From Prochlorococcus sp. AG-463-P14 (GTDB lineage: Bacteria > Cyanobacteriota > Cyanobacteriia > PCC-6307 > Cyanobiaceae), in NCBI GenBank assembly GCA_003209275.1, contig QCRX01000002.1:71132-103931 (forward strand): DNA of 32,800 nt, read 5' to 3'. The notes under the pieces are model-generated. The model ran no database searches. It saw only the letters and a program-made list of their open reading frames with translations, and was not told the origin of the DNA. The translations under genes and the position numbers were made by a program. Below are positions 23,014 to 31,691 of this stretch, piece by piece; the first letter of the stretch is position 1, and each line of letters begins with the position of its first letter.

Positions 23014-24114
23014 TTGATTGATGTTTCTTATTTATTAGGAGAAGATCGTAGAATTCTTGTTACTGGTGGTGCAGGATTTATAGGGGGAGCTGTAATTCGG
23101 CGTCTTTTAAAGGATACAGATTCAATTGTTTTTAATTTAGATAAAATTAGTTATGCTAGTGATTTGTATGGAATTAAATCTGTTGTTAAAGATTTAGGGG
23201 AATCTGGGACAAAGCGATATCATTTTTTACAAGTAGATCTTGCCGATTCAGAGGCGACTATTAACGCTTTAAACCAAGCAGATCCAGACCTAATTCTGCA
23301 TTTAGCAGCTGAGAGTCATGTTGATAGATCTATTGATGCTCCAGAAGCTTTTTTGAATAGCAATATTATCGGAACTTTTAACTTACTTCAAGCGGCAAGA
23401 CTTCATTGGGGAAGCTTATCTATGAAGCGGCAAGAGGCTTTTCGGTTCCACCATATAAGTACTGATGAAGTATTTGGCTCTCTTGGTGATCAAGGCCGCT
23501 TCTGTGAAAAGACTGCTTATGATCCTAGAAGTCCTTATTCCGCTACAAAGGCGTCTAGTGATCATCTTGTAAGTGCATGGCATCACACCTATGGATTGCC
23601 AGTCGTAATAACCAATTGTTCTAACAATTTTGGGCCTTGGCAGTTTCCTGAGAAGTTAATTCCTGTAGTAATACTCAAAGCAATCTCCTGTCAGCCAATT
23701 CCTCTTTATGGAGACGGATTGAATATAAGAGACTGGCTTTATGTTGAAGATCATGTTGATGCCCTCTTATTGGCTGCAACTAAAGGTAATCCAGGAGAAA
23801 AATATTGCATTGGTGGGAATAATGAGCGTACAAATCGTCAAGTAGTAGAGGTAATTTGCTCTTTATTAGATGATATTAAACCTTTGCCGAAACCCTATTC
23901 TAATTTAATTAAACTCGTTCCTGACCGTCCAGGCCATGATCAGCGATATGCAATTAATGCTGATCTAATTTCTAATCAATTGGCATGGACACCTTCATAT
24001 AACTTTGAATCAGCGATTAAGTTAACTTTGATTTGGTATTTAGAAAATCTTGATTGGTGCAAAAAAGTACAATATCGATCAGGCTATAAAGGCCAAAGGT
24101 TGGGTCATTCTTAA
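23014..24114 (+). CDS. rfbB: dTDP-glucose 4,6-dehydratase (TTG start)
   Basis: RILVTGGAGFIGGAVIRRLL, HLAAESHVDRSID, STDEVFGSLG, YSATKASSDHLV; AGGAG upstream of the TTG. Confidence 0.96.
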   Translation: MIDVSYLLGEDRRILVTGGAGFIGGAVIRRLLKDTDSIVFNLDKISYASDLYGIKSVVKDLGESGTKRYHFLQVDLADSEATINALNQADPDLILHLAAESHVDRSIDAPEAFLNSNIIGTFNLLQAARLHWGSLSMKRQEAFRFHHISTDEVFGSLGDQGRFCEKTAYDPRSPYSATKASSDHLVSAWHHTYGLPVVITNCSNNFGPWQFPEKLIPVVILKAISCQPIPLYGDGLNIRDWLYVEDHVDALLLAATKGNPGEKYCIGGNNERTNRQVVEVICSLLDDIKPLPKPYSNLIKLVPDRPGHDQRYAINADLISNQLAWTPSYNFESAIKLTLIWYLENLDWCKKVQYRSGYKGQRLGHS

Positions 24115-24130
24115 TTCCTGAAGTGTTGTG

Positions 24131-25309
24131 ATGCAATCCTTAAATGACACAATTAGATCAAGTGAATCGTTATTAATATATGTTGATCATACCTGTAGAT
24201 TTGAGAGAAATACGGGTATTCAACGCTGTGTTAGATCTTTGGCCAGGGCTTTTCAAGAGTTAGGTGTTTCTTTGCAGCCAGTGATATGGAACCGTTCGTT
24301 GAAATGTTTAGAGCCAGCAAATACAGATCATCGTATTCATTTATCAAAATGGAATGGCCCTAGTAAAGAGAAATGGGCTGATGGATCTATTCCACTTTCC
24401 AAGAGGATTTTTAAAGCAAGCTGGTTGATTATTCCTGAGCTTGTTAGTGGGCCATTTAATCCTAGTGGCGAAGATCTTCTTAGAGTTTCCAAGCAGCATG
24501 CAATTTCAGTTGTTTGGCTTTTTCATGATGCGATACCAGTTCGTTTCCCTCATTTTTATGGCCTCAGAGGAAATAGAACTTATATGGCTCATTATCACTA
24601 TATGAAAGATTTGGCGAGTTTCGATTTGGTTCTGGCCAATTCGGAGACCACTGCGCGACATCTCAAAAAACTTTGGGATGAAGAGAATTTGACCCCTAAG
24701 GCTCAACTTGAGACGGTCCCATTAGCAGAAGAATTCCCAGGTGCAAAACGTTTACCTGAGACTTTGGAAGGAACTATTGTTCTTTGTGTGAGTTCTTTAG
24801 AACCTAGAAAAAATCACTGTGCATTAATGAAAGGCTTTGTTGAATTGGTTGCTTCTGGAGATTGGCCTCCTGATCTGTATTTGGTTCTTGCTGGATGGCC
24901 TAACGATCTTCAAGTTGTGAATTTAGTAGAACGAGCATTGCAGTTAGGGTTGCCATTGCGTTGGGAGAAGGAAGCAAGTGATGAAAGATTGTTAGAGCTT
25001 TACAGCAAGGCGATCTTCTGCGTATTTCCTTCTCTTGAAGAGGGATATGGATTGCCGGTTGCAGAGAGTATTTGGCATCATCGACCTTGTCTTTGTAGTA
25101 ATAATGGTGCAATTTCTGAATTAGCCTTGGCTGGAGGATGTTTGATGGTAAATACTTCCAAATGGAGAGAGATTAGAGATGGAATGAAATGTTTAATTAC
25201 TGATAAGGATCTCCTCGCAAAGCTTCAACATGACATTAGTAATAGACCTCTGAGGCTTTGGAAAGATGTTGCTTCCAGGTGGCTAGATTTAATGTATATG
25301 CAAGATTAG
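24131..25309 (+). CDS. Glycosyltransferase, GT4-type (GT-B)
   Basis: LCVSSLEPRKNHCALMKGF and FPSLEEGYGLPVAESIWHHRP donor-site motif; ATG at 24131 directly follows the track's GTG start. Confidence 0.9.
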   Translation: MQSLNDTIRSSESLLIYVDHTCRFERNTGIQRCVRSLARAFQELGVSLQPVIWNRSLKCLEPANTDHRIHLSKWNGPSKEKWADGSIPLSKRIFKASWLIIPELVSGPFNPSGEDLLRVSKQHAISVVWLFHDAIPVRFPHFYGLRGNRTYMAHYHYMKDLASFDLVLANSETTARHLKKLWDEENLTPKAQLETVPLAEEFPGAKRLPETLEGTIVLCVSSLEPRKNHCALMKGFVELVASGDWPPDLYLVLAGWPNDLQVVNLVERALQLGLPLRWEKEASDERLLELYSKAIFCVFPSLEEGYGLPVAESIWHHRPCLCSNNGAISELALAGGCLMVNTSKWREIRDGMKCLITDKDLLAKLQHDISNRPLRLWKDVASRWLDLMYMQD

Positions 25310-26499
25310 TTCTTTAGATTGAATTCACTAATGAGGGCTTTTCTCATATTCTTCACAACACTTTTCCAGTCTCCTGAACTCGGCTGACGAAATAATTTCA
25401 TTGATGGGTACCAGTTGCTATTGCAATCCTCAAGTCCCCACCTCCACTCCGCAATCCATTTCAATGCAACCCAAGTAGGCACTCCCATTGCACCTGCTAA
25501 GTGAACAATGCAATTGTCTGTACTTATTATGAGATCACACTGAGCTATGACAGCTGCTGTGTCTCTGAAATCAAGCGACCTATTTACTATTTCTTGCCCT
25601 TCTACAAAGTTAAGCCCTTTATTTAGTTCTAATTGGCCTTGCCCAACTCCTTTCTGCAAAGAGACAAATTCAACTCCTTGAATTCCACTGAGTCCGAGCC
25701 AGTTTTTGAAAGACATTGATCTTCCTCGTGCATAAATAGGAAGCTCATATTGAGGATTACCTTGCCAGTGTAGGCCTATTAGGAGATGATTTTGCTTTCT
25801 TTTTAAATACTCTCTCCATTGAAGAGTTCTTTGTTTATTAGCATTAATATACGGGAATTGAGATGGAATATTTGTAGCATCTACCCCTAGCCTATTAGGC
25901 ATACTTAAGAGAGGGCACCAAGATGGCTTGCCCTCTAATTGATCACTTGTTAAGAGATTACTGATGTACTTTATTCCCGTACCCTCCTGTATCAACTTAA
26001 CAAGCTCTCTTTGACAAAAGAAACTTATATTTACACCCATTTCTTGCATTGTTAATGCGAATCTTGAGAACTGAAATGTATCTCCAAAACCTTGCTCACA
26101 AATTAATATAAGATTTGTTGGTAATGATTCTCCTTGGATTGGACCTTGCCAGGGAGAACCCAATCTTTTTTCGAAGAATTCATTTTGCTTTGACTTAAAT
26201 CGCATTTCATATACTTTCCAACCCTCTTCAAATGCTCCAGTCAAAAGAAGATCATGAGCAAGATTTGAGAGGATTGATTGATTCGGTGACTTTGCAAGGT
26301 TTAAGCTTGTTTGATATGCACGTATTGCAGCCTCAGGTCTTTTCTGTAAATGAAGGGCGATCCCTAAATTAAAATAAGCGGCGAATTTATCTGAATCTTT
26401 GCAAATTCCATGAGCCATCGTCCTTTGAGCTAACCAAGGATCTTGTTCGCTAAGGCGACTTCCACAGTTGATCCAATCAATTCCAGTCCAGCTACTCAT
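25306..26499 (-). CDS. TPR-containing glycosyltransferase-like protein (GT9/GT41-like C-terminus)
   Basis: TPR-like AAYFNLGIALHLQKRPEAAIRAYQTSLNLA; EQGFGDTFQFSRFA; STDNCIVHLAGAMGVPTWVAL as in TPR-GT fusions. Confidence 0.82.
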   Translation of the reverse strand: MSSWTGIDWINCGSRLSEQDPWLAQRTMAHGICKDSDKFAAYFNLGIALHLQKRPEAAIRAYQTSLNLAKSPNQSILSNLAHDLLLTGAFEEGWKVYEMRFKSKQNEFFEKRLGSPWQGPIQGESLPTNLILICEQGFGDTFQFSRFALTMQEMGVNISFFCQRELVKLIQEGTGIKYISNLLTSDQLEGKPSWCPLLSMPNRLGVDATNIPSQFPYINANKQRTLQWREYLKRKQNHLLIGLHWQGNPQYELPIYARGRSMSFKNWLGLSGIQGVEFVSLQKGVGQGQLELNKGLNFVEGQEIVNRSLDFRDTAAVIAQCDLIISTDNCIVHLAGAMGVPTWVALKWIAEWRWGLEDCNSNWYPSMKLFRQPSSGDWKSVVKNMRKALISEFNLKN

Positions 26500-27395
26500 A
26501 GAAGTTGACTTTTTAGCGTTTTGGCTACTTCGACAAGATTTTTATCTTGCTTTAGCCAGTTTTTTTGCAGTGTCCAGCATTGACTCGCCATAGTCACAAA
26601 AGCTCCTAGTTCGCCAAGAATCGACTCGTTTGGGCTGATGTCAAAGATAGTTTTTAAACTTTCATGCCCAGTCCATAAATCAGCTTTATCCCATCCTTTT
26701 TGGTATTCATCTGGAGTGCAGTGGACACCTTCAATACCATTGTGTCGAACTCTAGGGAGCAGGCTTTGAAGGCAAATGAGATTGTTGTCTAATACTGCTT
26801 CAGATAGTGAGTAGTCCCAACCTGCTCCTTTATTCCCTCTAAGATCTCGAATCTTCAATGGGTGGTTCCACCAATAACGAGATATAAATGTCTCGAACTG
26901 TTTTCGACAGAAAAATAATCCATAACTAGATATAAATTGACTATTAATTCCTATATGTTTCCATGCAGGATTTAATTTCTTCGGGATTTGAATATGGGCA
27001 TGATTTGAACAACCTGAGAAGTGAAGATTACCAGCAATAAATCTATTTTGAAAATTGGGTATCGATAGCGATAGGTTTACAAAATCTAGAGCATCATCAC
27101 TAATTTCTAAGTCTTCTTCCAGATATAGAAAATGTTCTGCACCTTCTTGAAAGGCTCTTTCTATAGACTTAAATGTATTTCCTCTTACTCCAAGACATAT
27201 TGAATTAGTTTGGATATTGATATTGCAGGGTAGATTTGAATTTTTAATTGTGAAAATTATTTGATCCATCTTGTTAGATGGATCGATCTGTATGAAGATT
27301 TTCCAGGACTCTATGCCGCGCTGCTTTTGTAAGCACCTAAGTATTTCTTTTAGTTTATCAACCCTATTCCAGACAGGGAGGCAAATAGCTTTCAT
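26496..27395 (-). CDS. Putative GT-A glycosyltransferase, GNT-I-like; start refined to Met7 of the track ORF
   Basis: N-terminal AICLPVWNRVDKLKEIL; FLYLEEDLEISDDALDFVN acidic motif; ATG at 27395-27393 overlaps the upstream stop as TGATG. Confidence 0.7.
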   Translation of the reverse strand: MKAICLPVWNRVDKLKEILRCLQKQRGIESWKIFIQIDPSNKMDQIIFTIKNSNLPCNINIQTNSICLGVRGNTFKSIERAFQEGAEHFLYLEEDLEISDDALDFVNLSLSIPNFQNRFIAGNLHFSGCSNHAHIQIPKKLNPAWKHIGINSQFISSYGLFFCRKQFETFISRYWWNHPLKIRDLRGNKGAGWDYSLSEAVLDNNLICLQSLLPRVRHNGIEGVHCTPDEYQKGWDKADLWTGHESLKTIFDISPNESILGELGAFVTMASQCWTLQKNWLKQDKNLVEVAKTLKSQLL

Positions 27396-28324
27396 CAATA
27401 TTTGCTCAACCATCTTTCTGCATAAATCTTAATTGAATTTTTAATATCAGAATCTAAACTATTCACTATTTCCTTGGCTAATCGTTTTCCATTAGATCCG
27501 ATCTCCTTGCAACGATTGTTATTTCTCTTGCACCAAATTAGTTGTTGTTTTAAGTTGCTTAAATCTGACTTTATAGGGATAAAGTGTTTCATTGGCTTGA
27601 GGAGTTGATGATACCATTGCATCCTTTTGCTATCGATTCGAATCACGCAGCTACCACTTGCTAGTTTCCAGAGGAGGCCCCAAGAATTCACATTCCCGTC
27701 TATATCTATGAGCCATTTATGGAGAGCACCATGCCAGGGACTGCTACGCGGAGCGACAATATTTTCCTGGTGAAGAACTTTTTCAATTGCCTCGAGTTCT
27801 TCTGTTGAGTTGCATTGGACGATTGCGGTGAAACGCGCATCGAGAAGCGTTTGATTTTCATTGCTTATTGAGCAGAGTTTATAACGAGGTAGAGATTTCA
27901 GTGTTTTGACGTTAAGTGAAGGATGGCCTGTTGTAGAGCCTCTCCAAAATGCAATGTTCATTCTCTCCTCCCATTTAGGAAGAGGATTGTTTTCTTCAAA
28001 TTCTTCGATTAGTTGCGAATATCCATGTGAGGCTAGGCAATATGGATCAGGTATTAGGGGTGGTCCAAGTAAGTCACCATTTGGGGCGTCAAAACGAAGA
28101 CAAGGTATTTCTGGATCTTCATCATGGACTTGAATTCTTATGACTCCTGTGGATCCTTTATTTGTTAACTCATTCGTAACTACTTCCCCCAATTGCAAGA
28201 GAGGTTGAAGGCGAGCTTGTACTCGTGAAGTGTCTGGAGGCAAGGTAATCTCAGGCTTTTGTCCTGGCAGAAGCCTGATCTGAATTAAATTTGTTTGATT
28301 GGTAGTCACTTGCACCATTTCCAC
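27395..28324 (-). CDS. GT90 / CAP10-like glycosyltransferase; start may be the Met at 28318
   Basis: MNIAFWRGSTTG, SPWHGALHKWLIDIDGNVNSWGLLWKLASGSCVIRID as in CAP10/KDELC-like proteins. Confidence 0.78.
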   Translation of the reverse strand: MEMVQVTTNQTNLIQIRLLPGQKPEITLPPDTSRVQARLQPLLQLGEVVTNELTNKGSTGVIRIQVHDEDPEIPCLRFDAPNGDLLGPPLIPDPYCLASHGYSQLIEEFEENNPLPKWEERMNIAFWRGSTTGHPSLNVKTLKSLPRYKLCSISNENQTLLDARFTAIVQCNSTEELEAIEKVLHQENIVAPRSSPWHGALHKWLIDIDGNVNSWGLLWKLASGSCVIRIDSKRMQWYHQLLKPMKHFIPIKSDLSNLKQQLIWCKRNNNRCKEIGSNGKRLAKEIVNSLDSDIKNSIKIYAERWLSKY

Positions 28325-28362
28325 ATCATGAGAAGCTTTAGGGCAATTCAGGGTCTTTTTTA

Positions 28363-29253
28363 ATGCGGATCTTGGTTGCCATAGTGCACCATTGGAACCC
28401 TAAAGGAAGTGGTAGGCACGCTTCCCTTAGGCCTGATCCAAATCCAAGGAAATATGGACTTCAGTCGCAGTTGTTGGCATTGCGACGTCTAGCGCATTTG
28501 CAGGGTACTGTTGATTTCTCTACATTGAAAATCAAGCCAGTTAACAACGGATTAGGTCACGTTATTGATGTCAAGGTTATTACTGATGGCACAAATTCTG
28601 TACTTGAACTACTTGATGAGAGATATTCAGATCTTTATGAAGAAGTAGTTACGAACCCTGAAAACTCTTTAAAACTAGGCTTTGAGGCACAAGTTTATTT
28701 GGCTTCTCAGTTAGATAAGAAATACGATTTTTACTGTTACATGGAAGATGATCTAGTTATTCATGACCCTTTATTTTTTCATAAGATCTCTTGGTTAAAC
28801 CAGGAGTTGGGAAATCATTTAGTGATTCTTCCTCATCGAATGGAATTTTATGATTGGCCTAATCAGATTGATAAATTGTATATAGATGGACCTGTACCAG
28901 AAAACGATCTTGCTTCTCTTATTCCAAATCCTCCGAAACCTTTTTTAGCGGGTTCGCCTGCAGGGAAAATTCGATATGAATCTCCTTTGAATCCTCATGC
29001 TGGATGTTTCTTTTTGACGCATAGTCAGTTGAAGCATTGGACTAAGCAAACTTTTTGGCAGGATGGAGATACAAGTTATGTTTCACCTCTTGAGAGTGCG
29101 GCAACCCTGGGTATTGCAAAGACCTTTACCCTTTATAAGCCTGCCTTTGAGTATGCAGCTTGGTTGGAATTACAGCATTGGGGCACAAGCTTTATTTGTA
29201 TGGTTCGTTCTCAGAGTCAAAAGGCAAGTTCTGCTAATACTAAAAATGGATAA
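28363..29253 (+). CDS. Conserved hypothetical, possible GT-A type glycosyltransferase
   Basis: YCYMEDDLVIHDPLFF acidic/DxD-like motif within the glycan locus; no confident named family. Confidence 0.55.
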   Translation: MRILVAIVHHWNPKGSGRHASLRPDPNPRKYGLQSQLLALRRLAHLQGTVDFSTLKIKPVNNGLGHVIDVKVITDGTNSVLELLDERYSDLYEEVVTNPENSLKLGFEAQVYLASQLDKKYDFYCYMEDDLVIHDPLFFHKISWLNQELGNHLVILPHRMEFYDWPNQIDKLYIDGPVPENDLASLIPNPPKPFLAGSPAGKIRYESPLNPHAGCFFLTHSQLKHWTKQTFWQDGDTSYVSPLESAATLGIAKTFTLYKPAFEYAAWLELQHWGTSFICMVRSQSQKASSANTKNG

Positions 29254-29271
29254 TTTTTCTGGATTAGGCGA

Positions 29272-30483
29272 GTGAAGCTTCTTCTAATTCATCAAAACTT
29301 CCCAGGTCAGTTCAGACAATTGGCCCCTTTTTTACATGATCAAGGCCATGAGCTTGTAGCGATCTGTTCGCACCAAAGGCCTTTACCTGCTCAATTTAGG
29401 GTTTTTCGCTACAAGGAACCTTCTAAACCTCAGAGTGGGTTACCTCATCCATCTCAATTGGCTCATGAGGTTTTTCAAAGAGCTGATCGGGTCGCAAAAA
29501 TTTGTGAGCAACTTCGCCAAGAAGGATGGAGGCCAGATTTAATTTGTGCACATAGTGGTTGGGGTGAAACACTAGGTATAAAAGAGGTTTGGCCTCTTAT
29601 TCCGCAAATTATTTGGCCAGAAATGTGGCTTAAACCTGAACATTCTGGTTGGGGCATTGATCCGGAAAAGCCTTTGCCTGGTTTAGATCAAAAGTTAGAA
29701 CATGTTTGTCGAAATACTCTTACTAGAGCTGCACTTGACCAGGCATCGGCTTGGATAGTTCCTACTTCTCATCAAGCCAGAAGTTTTCCTAATGAGTTTC
29801 AGGGAGACCAAATGCAAGTTATTCATGAAGGAATTGATACTCAATTTGCCAGTCCAAATGACCGAGTTAGTTTTGAAGTTAGAGGTATAAAAATAACTCG
29901 TGACATTCCAACTATTACCTTTGTAAATCGTAATTTAGAACGTCTTCGAGGCTTTGATATTTTTATGCGTGCATTACCCGCTATTCAACGACATAATAAT
30001 CAGGTTAGGATTTTAATTGTTGGTGATAATGAAGGTGGATATGGTGCAGGTCATCCAAGCGGGAGAATGCTTAAAGAGGTAATGCTTGAGGAACTTTCCA
30101 GTGAATTAGATTTGGAGAGAATTCATTTTTTAGGGAGGATTCATCATGCAGGATTAATCTCTTTATTGCAGGCAAGTTGGGTCCATGTATATCTAAGTTA
30201 TCCTTTTGTTTTGGGTTGGAGTTTGCTAGAGGCAATGGCATGTGGTTGCTGCATTGTTGGTAGTGAAGGGATGCCTGTTGCAGAGGCTATCGATCATGGG
30301 GAAAATGGCTTATTAATTCCAATGAATGATTCGAAAGCTTTATCGCATGAGGTAATTAAACTCTTAGATGACAAGATTACTCGTAAGAAATATTCAAAAG
30401 CTGCAAGGCAAAAATCACTGCTCTGGGATCAAAAAATTACTTTGGAAAAACTCTCAACTTTTCTTGCTTCTAATAAGATCTAA
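29272..30483 (+). CDS. Glycosyltransferase family 4 (GTG start)
   Basis: MKLLLIHQNFPGQFRQLAPFL; FLGRIHHAGLISLLQASWVHVYLSYPFVLGWSLLEAMACGCCIVGSEGMPVAEAI. Confidence 0.92.
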   Translation: MKLLLIHQNFPGQFRQLAPFLHDQGHELVAICSHQRPLPAQFRVFRYKEPSKPQSGLPHPSQLAHEVFQRADRVAKICEQLRQEGWRPDLICAHSGWGETLGIKEVWPLIPQIIWPEMWLKPEHSGWGIDPEKPLPGLDQKLEHVCRNTLTRAALDQASAWIVPTSHQARSFPNEFQGDQMQVIHEGIDTQFASPNDRVSFEVRGIKITRDIPTITFVNRNLERLRGFDIFMRALPAIQRHNNQVRILIVGDNEGGYGAGHPSGRMLKEVMLEELSSELDLERIHFLGRIHHAGLISLLQASWVHVYLSYPFVLGWSLLEAMACGCCIVGSEGMPVAEAIDHGENGLLIPMNDSKALSHEVIKLLDDKITRKKYSKAARQKSLLWDQKITLEKLSTFLASNKI

Positions 30484-30495
30484 TTCACTAGAAAT

Positions 30496-31647
30496 TTACT
30501 CTCTAAATAGATTTTCTAATTTTTTTGCTGAAGTCATTGTACTAAATTTTTCCCGTGCAAACTGCTCCCCTTTCTCTCCAAATTTCTTGATTAAATCTGG
30601 TTGCATTGATAGAGTGTGTAATTTATCGCATAGGTCGTCAGAGTCTTGATTGTTGAATAGCAGGCCATTGACTCCATGTTCAACTAATTCTTTGCTACCT
30701 CCTACACCACTGCTAATAAGTGTAAGTCCACTAGCCATTGCTTCTGCTTGAACAATACCAAAAGCTTCAGGAAAAATTGATGGGAAAACAAATACGTGAC
30801 TTAATCTAAAGAATCTTGCTAGCTGTGATCTATCTAAACGGCCAGTGAAAGTAACAGAGTCTTTTAAATTATGTTGATCTAAAAAATATTCCAAGTCCTG
30901 TTGGTAACCCTTTTGGAAGGTACCACCTGCAATTAAAGTCCTGCTAGAGATTCCTTTATAATGTAGTTTTACGATCGCTTCAGCCAATACATGTAAGCCT
31001 TTTGTTTCCATTAATAATCCTGCAAAGGCAATGCAAAGAGGTCTAGATGAAGAGCCATCAGGGGGATTAGGTAGTTTCCGACCAGTTACTGATTCTCCAA
31101 ATAGCTCTACTCTTGCACCTGGATATATAACATTTGAGTCGTTTCGTGCAAAGCCTGCTGCCACTAGAGATTCCCTAACTGCTTTACTCGCGGAAACTAT
31201 TTTATAATTCTTTTCAGATGGTACATAAATTGAATCAAATGGAGGAGTTATAAATCCTATATGATGTATGACTGGTAGATTAGTTATTGTTAATGTTTTG
31301 AGTATTTCATGCTCAATTAAGTCAATATTTCCAATTAATACTCCATCCCAATTTTCGTTTTCTAATGTAAATTTTAGTACTTGATTATTGTGCTCATCAA
31401 TCCGCCTTCTTTCCAGCAGATTTGATATATGAGTGACTCCATCTTTGAATGAGCCTTTTAAAAGAAGATTGCGTTGAATTGAATCATTTGTTGAGTTGTT
31501 TTGAGGGTCTAAATAGGATGCATTGCTACAAATGACTTTTACAGTGTGCCCTAGCTCTCTTAGCCCCCAGGCAAAATCAGCCATTGATCTTCCATATCCG
31601 CCAAGTTCCTGGGGTGGATACAAATTAGTTATTAGAAGCAACTTCAT
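30496..31647 (-). CDS. Glycosyltransferase family 4
   Basis: LLLITNLYPPQELGGYGRSMADFAWGL N-terminus; FPSIFPEAFGIVQAEAMASGLTLISSGVGGSKELV. Confidence 0.93.
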   Translation of the reverse strand: MKLLLITNLYPPQELGGYGRSMADFAWGLRELGHTVKVICSNASYLDPQNNSTNDSIQRNLLLKGSFKDGVTHISNLLERRRIDEHNNQVLKFTLENENWDGVLIGNIDLIEHEILKTLTITNLPVIHHIGFITPPFDSIYVPSEKNYKIVSASKAVRESLVAAGFARNDSNVIYPGARVELFGESVTGRKLPNPPDGSSSRPLCIAFAGLLMETKGLHVLAEAIVKLHYKGISSRTLIAGGTFQKGYQQDLEYFLDQHNLKDSVTFTGRLDRSQLARFFRLSHVFVFPSIFPEAFGIVQAEAMASGLTLISSGVGGSKELVEHGVNGLLFNNQDSDDLCDKLHTLSMQPDLIKKFGEKGEQFAREKFSTMTSAKKLENLFRE

Positions 31648-31691
31648 GGCTATTGGTTTGCTTTTCTCATAGGCTGATTCTCCAATCTTGA

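Noticed and set aside
30368-30649. 93-aa plus-strand ORF spanning the convergent GT junction
   Set aside because: Covers the 3' ends of two GT4 genes in other frames; no supporting features.
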